Of a stretch of 64,000 bases of DNA, positions 1-7,654 are shown piece after piece. The notes below the pieces were generated by a model that searched no databases, had not been told where the DNA came from, and was given only the letters and a program-made list of their open reading frames with translations. The translations under genes were made by a program, and so were the position numbers. How positions within the stretch are numbered: the first letter of the stretch is position 1; each line of letters starts with the position of its first letter. Origin of the DNA: Lachnospiraceae bacterium (GTDB taxonomy: Bacteria > Bacillota > Clostridia > Lachnospirales > Lachnospiraceae); contig JAGPFR010000008.1 of assembly GCA_018056425.1 (NCBI GenBank), forward strand, positions 1-64,000, in the 5' to 3' direction.

Positions 1-387
1 CTTAAGGATCTCCACGGGATTCTCAGATGCATAAAGTGCCTTAACGGGATCGGTTACTCTGTACTCTGCATAGAAATCTACGTGAAGGAAATTGTAATCG
101 GAAGTGATCATCATCGCTTCCTCACCTGCTCCGGTAGAGTTATAACCGATGCTGAAACCGTTAATGGTGGTCGATACCTTATCGACCGTCTGTATAAAAG
201 GTATCTTAAAGTGCAGTCCGGGAGTGGTCACCGCCTGCGGGGATCCGAATGTACAAACAACGGCCTGTTCTTCTTCTCTTATGGAATAGAACGATCCGCT
301 TACAATGATCAGGGCCAATAATACTATGACCACGATCGATACGATCTTTTTTGTCTTTTCGACATTGACTTTATTTTTCGTCTTCAA
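1..387 (-). CDS. hflK: HflK-like SPFH-domain membrane protein, N-terminal part (runs off the window)
   Basis: Only the first 129 residues are present; the 3' end lies beyond base 1. A short lysine-rich cytoplasmic tail is followed by one membrane segment (about residues 14-35) and then the start of an SPFH/Band-7 domain with the typical EEEQAVVCTFG and TTPGLHFKIPF stretches. Proteins of this family form membrane assemblies that modulate the FtsH protease; ftsH itself is at 32-34 kb here. The start is taken as TTG at 387, because a GAGGAG ribosome site lies just upstream and the nearby ATG runs straight into a stop. It begins 20 bases after the fumarase beta gene, so it is probably in the same operon. 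HflK versus another SPFH paralogue cannot be settled without the rest. Confidence 0.8.
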   Translation of the reverse strand, partial: MKTKNKVNVEKTKKIVSIVVIVLLALIIVSGSFYSIREEEQAVVCTFGSPQAVTTPGLHFKIPFIQTVDKVSTTINGFSIGYNSTGAGEEAMMITSDYNFLHVDFYAEYRVTDPVKALYASENPVEILK

Positions 388-407
388 CTTCTTCTCTCCT
401 CTTTACA

Positions 408-959
408 TTATTCGACTCTGTACTTTTTCTGAGATTCTTCGTACAGATCGAGTCCTTCGTGATCTATGACTACGATCACGGGGAAGTCTTTAACCTCGAG
501 TTTGCGTATTGCCTCGGTTCCCAGATCATCATATGCAATGGTTTCGGACGAGATAATGCACTTGCTCAGCAGCGCTCCCGCACCGCCTACGGCGGCAAAA
601 TAAACCGCTCCGTTTCTGATGATCGCATCCTTTACTTCCCGGGTTCTCTTTCCTTTTCCGATCATTCCGATAAGGCCGAGATCAAGAAGTTCGGGAGCAT
701 ATTTATCCATTCTGCTTGCGGTGGTGGGACCTGCAGATCCTATCGGCCTGCCTTCTCTGGCGGGTGAAGGTCCCATGTAATATATAGTCTGTCCCTTGAT
801 ATCAAAGGGGAGTTCCTCGCCTTTGCGAAGTGCCTCATACATTCTTTTGTGTGCTGCATCTCTTGCGGTATATATGGTACCCGTAAGATATACATAGTCT
901 CCGCATTTAAGCGAAAGTGCGTCCTCTTTTGAAAGAGGCATGTTAATCTTTCTGTCCAT
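408..959 (-). CDS. Class I (Fe-S) fumarate hydratase, beta subunit
   Basis: This 183-residue protein matches the C-terminal (beta) half of iron-sulfur hydro-lyases: a GDYVYLTGTIYTARDAAHKR stretch near residues 20-40, the YYMGPSPA block, and GPTTASRMD near residues 77-85, which helps bind substrate. With the alpha subunit encoded just upstream it should interconvert fumarate and malate in the cytoplasm, in a reductive or branched TCA route. Two-subunit forms are usual in Clostridia and archaea. The gap to the alpha gene is 9 bases, so translation is probably coupled. Tartrate dehydratase is built the same way and cannot be excluded from sequence alone, but fumarase is the more likely role. Confidence 0.9.
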   Translation of the reverse strand: MDRKINMPLSKEDALSLKCGDYVYLTGTIYTARDAAHKRMYEALRKGEELPFDIKGQTIYYMGPSPAREGRPIGSAGPTTASRMDKYAPELLDLGLIGMIGKGKRTREVKDAIIRNGAVYFAAVGGAGALLSKCIISSETIAYDDLGTEAIRKLEVKDFPVIVVIDHEGLDLYEESQKKYRVE

Positions 960-968
960 GATGCCTCC

Positions 969-1811
969 TTAAAGTTCTCTTACGCTGTGACGGTTTACGT
1001 GACAGCAGATATTAACGGCAACGGGAAGCCCTGCAATATGTGTTGGATATGTCAGGACATTAACCGCAAGGGCGGTCATTCTTCCTCCGAGGCCGCCGGG
1101 ACCGATTCCGGATTTATTTATCCTGTCCAAAAGTTCGACCTCAAGATCCCTGACATAAGGAATATCCGAATGGGAGCCTGCTTCTCTCAAAAGAGCCTTC
1201 TTGGAAAGAAGTGCCGCTTTTTCAAATGTACCGCCGATTCCGACACCTACGACCATGGGAGGGCAGGCATTGGGGCCCGCATCTCCTACTGCGGTAAGCA
1301 CCGCATTCTTTACACCCTCGATTCCCTCGGCAGGCTTTAACATAAAAATCCTGCTCATGTTCTCGCTTCCGAATCCCTTGGGAGCAAGAGTAAGTTTGAA
1401 TCCGTCTCCCGGAACGATGTCGTAATGGATCACCGCAGGAGTATTGTCCCTGGTGTTGATCCTTTCTATCGGGTCGTTTACGACCGATTTTCTCAGATAG
1501 CCTTCCGTGTATCCTTTTCTGACACCTTCATTGATGGCATCGGAAAGGGATGAGCCCGTGACATGAACGTCCTGACCCATCTCAACAAAAACGACCGCCA
1601 TTCCGGTATCCTGACAAATGGGGATCGTTTCTTCATCGGCTATTTTCAGGTTCTCACGCAATTGCGAAAGAACCTGTTTTCCTAAGGGTGATTCTTCCTG
1701 ATCTCCGGCTCTTTTGAGTGCCGCCTCCATATCGGGGGTAAGATAGTGATTTGCCTCTATGCACATCTCTGCAAGGGCTGCTGTGATTGATTCTGAACTG
1801 ATCTCTCTCAT
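969..1811 (-). CDS. Class I (Fe-S) fumarate hydratase, alpha subunit
   Basis: The 280-residue alpha subunit holds the [4Fe-4S] cluster. Three cysteines sit at the expected spacing: Cys66 in ICQDTG, Cys183 in NACPPMVVGVGIGG, and Cys269/270 near the C-terminus. In the known family the cluster directly activates the substrate hydroxyl and is oxygen sensitive, which fits an anaerobe. The gene overlaps the HIT gene by one base upstream and is followed by the beta subunit after 9 bases, so the set is one operon. Tartrate dehydratase alpha is the main alternative. Confidence 0.92.
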   Translation of the reverse strand: MREISSESITAALAEMCIEANHYLTPDMEAALKRAGDQEESPLGKQVLSQLRENLKIADEETIPICQDTGMAVVFVEMGQDVHVTGSSLSDAINEGVRKGYTEGYLRKSVVNDPIERINTRDNTPAVIHYDIVPGDGFKLTLAPKGFGSENMSRIFMLKPAEGIEGVKNAVLTAVGDAGPNACPPMVVGVGIGGTFEKAALLSKKALLREAGSHSDIPYVRDLEVELLDRINKSGIGPGGLGGRMTALAVNVLTYPTHIAGLPVAVNICCHVNRHSVREL

Positions 1812-2221
1812 TATCTGGTAAGCTCTTCCTTTATCTTAACGAGTTCTTCGGAAGAAGGTGATGTGGGCTCCCACTGGATCTTCTGACCGTCATTATTATA
1901 TCTGGGAATCAGATGAAGGTGAAAATGACGGACTGTCTGGCCCGCTGCTTCTCCGTTATTCTGCACGACATTAAGTCCGTCCGCACCGAGCGTCTCCATG
2001 ATGTGCTTTCCGAGCTTCTTGGCAAGTTTAAATGCCTCGGCCGCGGTATCATCAGGGAGTCCGAAAAGGTCATCCGCATGCTCCTTGGGAAGAATAAGAG
2101 CATGACCCTTGGTTGCGGGGCCGTTATCGAGGATAACGTTGAACTTATCGTCCTCATATATTGAATTGGTCGGAAATACTCCGTTAGCCAATTTGCAGAA
2201 AATGCAATCGTCTTTGATCAT
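1811..2221 (-). CDS. HIT family nucleotide hydrolase/transferase
   Basis: The protein has 136 residues, the usual size of a bacterial Hint-type protein. The histidine triad HFHLHLIP carries His99, His101 and His103, and an N-terminal CIFCK pair (Cys6, Cys9) with the later histidines forms the zinc site found in many Hint proteins. Family members hydrolyse phosphoramidates such as AMP-lysine; the physiological substrate is usually unknown. It lies between the flavodoxin-SCP2 gene (17 bases upstream) and fumarase alpha (one-base overlap), which shows co-transcription but does not give a specific partner. Confidence 0.92.
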   Translation of the reverse strand: MIKDDCIFCKLANGVFPTNSIYEDDKFNVILDNGPATKGHALILPKEHADDLFGLPDDTAAEAFKLAKKLGKHIMETLGADGLNVVQNNGEAAGQTVRHFHLHLIPRYNNDGQKIQWEPTSPSSEELVKIKEELTR

Positions 2222-2238
2222 CTTAAAACCTCCGTTTA

Positions 2239-3237
2239 TCAGTGCGTGAAAACAAGAACTTTATCAAGTCCGCCGAGCAGTGAGAAATTACCCTGCATTC
2301 CGGCCATTGCCCCGGACATAAATGCTCTTTGGAAAGTCATTCTGCCGGATACTATATCTTCCATCACATCGCGCTTCATGGTCATCTTAACATCTGCGGC
2401 AGGCGCTTTATCATACTTAACATCAAGCTTTGCACCTGAAATCTCAATGATCAGATCGTTCTTTTTTTCCGCGATATCGACCACAAACACTCCGGAAACA
2501 TCGGCTGAGGGCTTGAATGCTCTCTTGATATCTCCGATATACTCCTCTTCACTTCCGGCATCTTCACTCATAAGCATGCCTTTGAAATGAACGGCAAGTT
2601 CCTGAATGTCTTCTTTTTGAGTCTTTACATAGTTCTCATCGGAAACATACTCTGAAAGCTGCTCTGCCTCGGGAACCGACAAATGAAGCGGGTTGGGTGT
2701 TCCGACTCTTTCGGTAAGTGCATTCTTACTGGAAGGGAAGGTCTTTTCCCTCTGATTGACTCCGCGATAGAGTCTTTCTGCCTGAGCCTCGATAAGAGCT
2801 ATATAATCCTGGTTCACCTCAAGATCAAGCGGGTTATCGATATAACCGGAAAGACCGGTCAGCACTTTTCCTCCGAGGGTCTCCCATGCATTGGAAAGAT
2901 CCGCGATAACCTGTCTCTCGCCGTAAGTTTTGGCAATGACTATCGGCATCATGTAAATCTCACTGATCCTTGATTTATCACCAAACTGCCAGACGGAGTC
3001 CAGAAACTCAAGCATATATCCGCCCATGCCGAACCACTCGACGGTGGATGCCAGAACTATTCCGTCGGCATCCTTAACGGTCTGGGACAGGGTAGGGATC
3101 GTATTCTTAAATTCATAGAGGTTGTAAAGCACAACATTAACGCGGAGTTCTTCGAGAACCTTCTGCATTCTCTCTATAACAGGACGGGTCGGATCGTCGA
3201 TCACGCCTCTTCCGCCATAATATATATGTATGACCAT
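2239..3237 (-). CDS. Flavodoxin-like/SCP2 two-domain protein
   Basis: Residues 1 to about 165 look like a flavodoxin or NADPH-dependent FMN reductase fold: an N-terminal beta strand, DADGIVLASTVEWFGMGG in the position that binds flavin phosphate, and MMPIVIAKTYGE. Residues from about 215 to the end resemble an SCP2 sterol-carrier domain, including KRDVMEDIVSGRMTFQRAFMSGAMAGMQGNFSLL, which is typical of the hydrophobic-tunnel fold. The pairing suggests a redox protein that also holds a lipid-like ligand; substrate and partner are unknown. The start ATG has an AAGGAGTC ribosome site. It lies 24 bases after the upstream gene and 17 before the HIT gene. Confidence 0.75.
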   Translation of the reverse strand: MVIHIYYGGRGVIDDPTRPVIERMQKVLEELRVNVVLYNLYEFKNTIPTLSQTVKDADGIVLASTVEWFGMGGYMLEFLDSVWQFGDKSRISEIYMMPIVIAKTYGERQVIADLSNAWETLGGKVLTGLSGYIDNPLDLEVNQDYIALIEAQAERLYRGVNQREKTFPSSKNALTERVGTPNPLHLSVPEAEQLSEYVSDENYVKTQKEDIQELAVHFKGMLMSEDAGSEEEYIGDIKRAFKPSADVSGVFVVDIAEKKNDLIIEISGAKLDVKYDKAPAADVKMTMKRDVMEDIVSGRMTFQRAFMSGAMAGMQGNFSLLGGLDKVLVFTH

Positions 3238-3261
3238 ACAGACTCCTTTCAGACCCTTCGA

Positions 3262-3921
3262 TTATACATCCTTAACGGCAAAATAAAAAACCCCGGGAAG
3301 ATATCCCGTACCTTCAAGTGCTTCCAGGATTCTGATCATCCGCTCATCTATCATATGATACACTCCTGTGATCGAATTTTCCCAGGGCATCATCTCAAGA
3401 TAATCCCTGTCATCACCGGTCACGGAAGACAATACTCTTCTCCAGTCAGAACCGTTTCTGGTCTTGAGCCGTCCGAAATCCAGACTGACGTAATCGGGAC
3501 CTCCGGATGTATTCCGGGCCAAAAACTTAACTATAAATCTCGTCTCATTACGATTGATGGGAGTAAAAATATCGTGTCCATCCTTATATACTTCCTTCCT
3601 GAAGGAATACTCCCGGACTTCCTCTGCCTCCCTGGGAACCTTGATAAAGGATTGTTTTCCGTAGGCATCGGTCTGTTTGACATAAGTGGACCTGACGGAT
3701 CCCGCGCCGGAACCGGGAGCCTTCAGCAGGATGACATCTTCGGTTTTATAACAGTCCCACAAAACCCTGCCTATTTTTTCAAGAGGAAAAGGAAAAACCA
3801 GAGAAGCCTGAATCTCGCGAATGGAATAGCCAAGAGAAGCAAGATGCTTGATCCCATCCTTGCCGGCAAAAGAATCCTTCATATCGGAAAGTGCTTTTTC
3901 GAAATATTTTTCTTCAGACAT
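3262..3921 (-). CDS. Protein of unknown function, first gene of the fumarase operon
   Basis: A 219-residue soluble protein with no signal peptide or membrane segment. I do not recognise its family. Visible traits are a charged helical N-terminus (SEEKYFEKALSDMKDSF), a stretch SIREIQASLVFPFPLEKIGRVLWDCY that could be a helix-turn-helix-like element, and a mixed beta-rich C-terminal half. The chosen start is ATG at 3921, five bases after GGGATGG; an in-frame TTG at 3933 would add four residues. A good sigma-A promoter lies 35-60 bases upstream, so this is the first gene of the operon leading to flavodoxin-SCP2, HIT and fumarase. Codon use is like its neighbours. Confidence 0.7.
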   Translation of the reverse strand: MSEEKYFEKALSDMKDSFAGKDGIKHLASLGYSIREIQASLVFPFPLEKIGRVLWDCYKTEDVILLKAPGSGAGSVRSTYVKQTDAYGKQSFIKVPREAEEVREYSFRKEVYKDGHDIFTPINRNETRFIVKFLARNTSGGPDYVSLDFGRLKTRNGSDWRRVLSSVTGDDRDYLEMMPWENSITGVYHMIDERMIRILEALEGTGYLPGVFYFAVKDV

Positions 3922-3955
3922 TTTCCATCCCAAAGTTTAAGAAACAGTTTCCAAT

Positions 3956-3984
3956 AATATACCATATCTGCATTAACAGGACAA
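3956..3984 (-). promoter_or_regulatory. Sigma-A type promoter of the fumarase operon
   Basis: On the minus strand TTGTCC (3984-3979), a 17-base spacer, then TATATT (3961-3956) with an upstream TG (extended -10). It ends about 35 bases before the start codon of the 219-aa gene. It partly overlaps the terminator of the upstream FHA operon. Confidence 0.6.
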
Positions 3985-4014
3985 AAATACAGCCGAATCG
4001 TTTCGGCTGTATTT
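3983..4014 (-). terminator. Rho-independent terminator after the FHA gene
   Basis: Inverted repeat AAATACAGCCGAA / TTTCGGCTGTATTT with a 3-base loop, followed on the minus strand by a T-rich run. It closes the pilus-type operon. Confidence 0.85.
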
Positions 4015-4021
4015 ATACACT

Positions 4022-5248
4022 CTATGAAAATATCAGCTTCCTTGTCGCGAGTTTGATCTCATCTCCTTTTACGAGTTTTCTTCTTTCATACGGTTTAAGA
4101 CGAAGTCCGTTTTTGAATGTCCCGTTGGTCGAATTGAGATCTTCAACATAGTAATCTTCACCATTTCTGATAATTCTGGCATGCATCCGGCTGATCCCTT
4201 CGTCATTCATAAAAAGATCGACTTCGTCCTCCTTTTTTCCGATAACAAATGACTCTTCCGTTATCACATGCAGAACCTGTCCGGTTTCGGTTGTGAGTCT
4301 CCGTGTTTTTTCCTCTGCGGGCAATTCTACAAAAACGGTACCTTCGATATCCTCATCCGATTCGGGATCCGAATACAACGGTTCCTCCGCGACCGCAACT
4401 TCCGGTTCCGTACCATATCCGTAATCGTAGTCTTCTCTATACTTTCTGTCTTTTGCCCTGATCCTGGATATAAAATCAAAAATCCCGTGTTTTTCGGAAC
4501 TCCCTGCCCCGGACTTATCTTTCCCGGATAACTCGGGTTTAAGCTTTAACGGTTTTTCATCCGGATTTTTAAACGCATTTCCAATCTTCTCTGCCTGGGC
4601 ATATACATCATCCATATCATTTTCATGCGCAGTTTCTTCCGGATCGAAGTAATGCTCCGTATCGTATGGGGCGCCTGTTTCCTTATGTATATTTACAGGC
4701 GCATTCAATTCGGCAATATCCGAATATACTTTATCGCTCAGATAAACATCCCCGCTGCTTTTATATTGCTCGGAAATCGAATACACACATTTAACCAGCT
4801 CTTCGTCCGAATAATCCACGTGATTTACCAGAAAATCCATCATTTCCGACATTCCGTTATCATCATTCAAATACGGAACATACAGATATCCGAACTTTCC
4901 TGTTTTAAGATCCTGATATATATTCTCAGGATTCCAGATAAGGTTTGCCGGATCCAACAGAAATCTGACCGCCTCATTTCTGATCTTTTTCATGGATGAA
5001 AAGAAGGAGACCAGCCAGCTTCTGCCCAAAGGTTTTTTCGAATATAAAGTACTGATATTTTGTCTGGATGTTATGTCATAGTACATATATGCATCCGAAT
5101 CGATGTATCTGATCTCAAATGATAACAATCCCGAAATACCGCCTCTTTTCATAATGCAATATTGGTATTTTCGTTCATCGGGAAGCGCAAGCTCCCTTAT
5201 CCTTACATAATTATTCTTTAACCCCCTGACATACTCACTGACGATCAT
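4022..5248 (-). CDS. DUF6382-type protein with C-terminal FHA domain
   Basis: The N-terminal ~180 residues resemble the module found in Lachnospiraceae FHA proteins encoded with Tad loci (DUF6382, from memory). A low-complexity acidic/charged linker follows. The last ~75 residues are an FHA phosphothreonine-binding domain with the hallmark GISRMHARI, DLNSTNGTFKNG and a closing GDEIKLA strand. There is no kinase in the window, so the phosphopeptide partner is unknown. The start is taken at ATG 5248, six bases after AGAGGAG; an in-frame ATG five codons earlier overlaps the ribosome site. It is the last gene of the operon and ends at a strong terminator. FHA proteins in such loci probably help assemble the secretion machine. 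Confidence 0.82.
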   Translation of the reverse strand: MIVSEYVRGLKNNYVRIRELALPDERKYQYCIMKRGGISGLLSFEIRYIDSDAYMYYDITSRQNISTLYSKKPLGRSWLVSFFSSMKKIRNEAVRFLLDPANLIWNPENIYQDLKTGKFGYLYVPYLNDDNGMSEMMDFLVNHVDYSDEELVKCVYSISEQYKSSGDVYLSDKVYSDIAELNAPVNIHKETGAPYDTEHYFDPEETAHENDMDDVYAQAEKIGNAFKNPDEKPLKLKPELSGKDKSGAGSSEKHGIFDFISRIRAKDRKYREDYDYGYGTEPEVAVAEEPLYSDPESDEDIEGTVFVELPAEEKTRRLTTETGQVLHVITEESFVIGKKEDEVDLFMNDEGISRMHARIIRNGEDYYVEDLNSTNGTFKNGLRLKPYERRKLVKGDEIKLATRKLIFS

Positions 5249-5265
5249 ATGATCTCCTCTCATTT

Positions 5266-5721
5266 TTATTCATCGCTTATCCGGTTTTCTGTTCCCAATG
5301 CTTTTCGAAATGACCTTATTACGAATACCTCGGATACCGCTCTTCTGCTCCTGGTAACCGATAATGACCATGTATCTCCCAATTCACCAAATACCGCCGA
5401 ACCGCTCATGGAGCCGCACCGGCCTGACAGCGTACATTCAACACTATCCGATGTACATGAAACCGACATATCCCCGAAGACCCACGATATGTATTGATCC
5501 TTGTATCTGCTCTGCATCTTCGTAATGGCATATTCAGCCTTTTCCTCCGCATTCAAATCCTGCCTCTCGAGCGTATCGATCACCGCGGATGCAGTATCCA
5601 TTTCCAGCAAAACGGAATCGTATCGGAAAAACCATAATCGTATAACCAGTAAAATAATCAGAAATGAAAAAGGAAGTATCATTGAAGCTTCAACGGTCAT
5701 ATATCCGCCAACATGTTTCAT
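5266..5721 (-). CDS. TadE-like pilus assembly/pseudopilin protein
   Basis: A 151-residue protein with the N-terminal MTVEASMILPFSFLIILLVI segment, the TadE/TadG-like type IV pilin-like membrane helix whose conserved glutamate follows the processing site. The remaining part is predicted outside the membrane. In complete Tad systems such proteins are minor pseudopilins cut by a prepilin peptidase; one is encoded directly upstream with a four-base ATGA overlap. It is 17 bases upstream of the FHA gene. Whether it still functions is doubtful, since other Tad parts are missing or broken here. Confidence 0.78.
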   Translation of the reverse strand: MKHVGGYMTVEASMILPFSFLIILLVIRLWFFRYDSVLLEMDTASAVIDTLERQDLNAEEKAEYAITKMQSRYKDQYISWVFGDMSVSCTSDSVECTLSGRCGSMSGSAVFGELGDTWSLSVTRSRRAVSEVFVIRSFRKALGTENRISDE

Positions 5722-6188
5722 AGAATAAAAAAATTCCCTTCATACAATTTCAGGACAATATACGAGATTGTTACAAACGGTATATAAGGCATTTGTGTTT
5801 TGCCGCTCACTTTTCCGAAACATATCAGTATTCCCGAAAACAAAGTCAGACATATGCACGCAAGACAGATCACGATCATCGAAAATGTACAGTTTTCCAT
5901 CAATCCGATAAGTATCAAAACCGGCCCGTCGCCCCTTCCGATCTTATTCGTATAGAAAGACAAAACCGTAAGAAGTGCTCCCGGGCTTGCCCCCAAAAGA
6001 GCTGTCATCACCCTTCCAAACAGTTCCGTTGGAGGCAAGTACAACATGCTTTCTGCCACGATCAGCAGTAAAACAGCAAGTGAACCGAGCTGCAGCATTC
6101 GTACCGGAATCTTCCTCGTTTTGATATCAAGAACGGACAAAGCAAACAAATAGACAAACCACAAACCTCTGAATATTCCCACTATCAT
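5718..6188 (-). CDS. A24-type prepilin peptidase (TadV/CpaA-like)
   Basis: A small polytopic membrane protein of 156 residues with the two catalytic aspartates of A24 aspartic peptidases: Asp21 in SVLDIKTRKIP and Asp87 in the GRGDG motif. It should cleave the leader of type IV pilin-like precursors at the inner face of the membrane. The start is taken at ATG 6188, which overlaps the stop of the upstream gene by one base and has GAGG eight bases upstream; an earlier in-frame ATG at 6206 has a weaker site. It overlaps the following TadE-like gene by four bases. This is the second prepilin peptidase in the locus. Confidence 0.85.
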   Translation of the reverse strand: MIVGIFRGLWFVYLFALSVLDIKTRKIPVRMLQLGSLAVLLLIVAESMLYLPPTELFGRVMTALLGASPGALLTVLSFYTNKIGRGDGPVLILIGLMENCTFSMIVICLACICLTLFSGILICFGKVSGKTQMPYIPFVTISYIVLKLYEGNFFIL

Positions 6189-7189
6189 CACCCGCACCTC
6201 GAACATGGTCTGTGTGTATCCTCAACATCCGATAACGGGACGGCGGAATAACTTCTGGTCAGGGTATAGCATTCGGACGAATAGTGATATCTGTCTCCTT
6301 CGGAAGTTATGTAGATAATATCCGGGGCATCTCCCGATGTGCATACGCTGCACGGGTAATACTTTCCTCCGTTATTATTTCTGCATTCATCAAGGCTTTC
6401 GTTTTCGACTCCTCTGACCGATAATCTCAGATGGGTACAAGAAGTGGTAACGTGGTACACCTCACTGTCCTGAGTTATATATACAATCTGCTCCTGACTT
6501 AATTCCCCCTCTGTTCCGTCTATCTCATAACCGTTCCACAGGTGCCCGTAAAACCTGCCGGCCATATAGAAATTTCCGGCTCCTATTAAATCAAGCGGGG
6601 TTTTTACAGGATACGAAAGCCTGATATCCACAATATCGCTTTCTTTGCTCAATGTACTTCCGAAAAATATCAGGCTCGAAGAACCGCTCTTTAACGGCCC
6701 TGTTGTAATATAGTTCTCTCCCAGTTCACTTACGATCCGGTATCTGATATATGTTTCCGATAAGAGTTCACCCGCGGCATAGGACATAAATTCCGGTGAT
6801 GAATCATTCGCAGGATCCGGCGATGATTGTTCTTCCGAAACAGAGCCGGATACATGCCCCGTCGATCCGAGTTCTTTTATCGGAACGGTCAACAGACTTC
6901 CGTACAGACATACCTCATTCCCGGCAGAATGAAGAGCATATTCCAGATTTCCGTGTAAAGCTATCATCTGCAGTGAGGAGGAGAGATTAATGAAGAAGAA
7001 CAGAAAACATGGCAATACCACGGCCGCTTCAACGGTCATGCTGCCACGCAGCAGAGATGTCTTCTCTATGCGGAACAGATGAGTAAGAAGGTGCCCCGGA
7101 GAAGGAATTGAGCCCATTTTATATATATTATTATTGTGTGTTTTTCCCATTCCGCATAAAAAAGACATCTCTGCCCTGTTCCTCTTCAT
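6188..7189 (-). CDS. TadE-like surface protein with duplicated Cys/His-rich C-terminus
   Basis: A pilin-like segment MTVEAAVVLPCFLFFFINL lies at about residues 51-69, preceded by a short basic region, as in TadE proteins. The long extracytoplasmic part ends in two copies of a Cys/His pattern: VYHVTTSCTHL...YYPCSVC and RYHYSSECYTL...HRPCSRC. The YHxxxxC...PCxxC pattern resembles small zinc-binding modules of Ada-like type, here in tandem and probably outside the cell. The start is uncertain: ATGs at 7189, 7168 and 7117 are in frame and none has a strong ribosome site, which fits a gene that lost its natural upstream neighbour by deletion. It lies 55 bases after the truncated cpaF. Confidence 0.7.
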   Translation of the reverse strand: MKRNRAEMSFLCGMGKTHNNNIYKMGSIPSPGHLLTHLFRIEKTSLLRGSMTVEAAVVLPCFLFFFINLSSSLQMIALHGNLEYALHSAGNEVCLYGSLLTVPIKELGSTGHVSGSVSEEQSSPDPANDSSPEFMSYAAGELLSETYIRYRIVSELGENYITTGPLKSGSSSLIFFGSTLSKESDIVDIRLSYPVKTPLDLIGAGNFYMAGRFYGHLWNGYEIDGTEGELSQEQIVYITQDSEVYHVTTSCTHLRLSVRGVENESLDECRNNNGGKYYPCSVCTSGDAPDIIYITSEGDRYHYSSECYTLTRSYSAVPLSDVEDTHRPCSRCG

Positions 7190-7243
7190 TGATCTAATAC
7201 TTGAGTTTTCTTGTGATCGAAATCCTGCTTCCGAAATTGCTCT

Positions 7244-7654
7244 TTATGACTGCATTACATCCACGATGGGAGAAGATTCGTTTACGGTTCTGTTGCAACC
7301 GGCTACGATCTGCTGAATGACATCCATCAGTTTTTCTTCCGAATCGAATCCGTTCTCCAAGCGCCCCAGAGCACCCGCCTTTTCCACAAAGACATTTTCA
7401 TGTCCGTTGATCATGATCTCCGTTACATCCTTGTTTTCGATAAAACTCTGTAATATATCAAGGCGCCTGAGCGAATCAAAAACCTCTTTCCCGAGACGTC
7501 TTTTTTCACTTATCGGAAGTCTTCTGAGATTCCCGGATTCCATGATGCAGTCATCTACAAATTCAGATACTTCTTCATCCGTATACTCCCTTCCAAACCC
7601 AAGCCTCTCCCTTACGAGTTCCTTGAGTTCTTCTTTTTCCGATTTCAGATCCAT
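7244..7654 (-). pseudogene. cpaF: Truncated CpaF/TadA secretion ATPase (N-terminal domain only)
   Basis: The 136-residue reading frame matches the N-terminal domain of the CpaF/TadA ATPase through VTEIMINGHENVFVEKAG and NRTVNESSPIVDV, then stops two codons later. Full-length CpaF is about 400 residues or more and continues with the DGSRV segment, Walker A, Asp box and Walker B, all absent here. Only 55 bases separate this stop from the next gene, so no other frame can hold the rest: this is a deletion, not a point frameshift. The start at 7654 has a good GGAGGT site and overlaps the cpaE stop. Without the ATPase core the product cannot power pilus assembly. Confidence 0.85.

Noticed and set aside
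459-767. Open frames on the plus strand inside the fumarase genes and many similar frames elsewhere
   Set aside because: They mirror codon bias of real minus-strand genes, lack ribosome sites and show no recognisable protein pattern.
7190-7260. A simple frameshift in cpaF
   Set aside because: Only 55 bases separate the stop from the next gene; the missing ~270 residues are not present in any frame, so it is a deletion.
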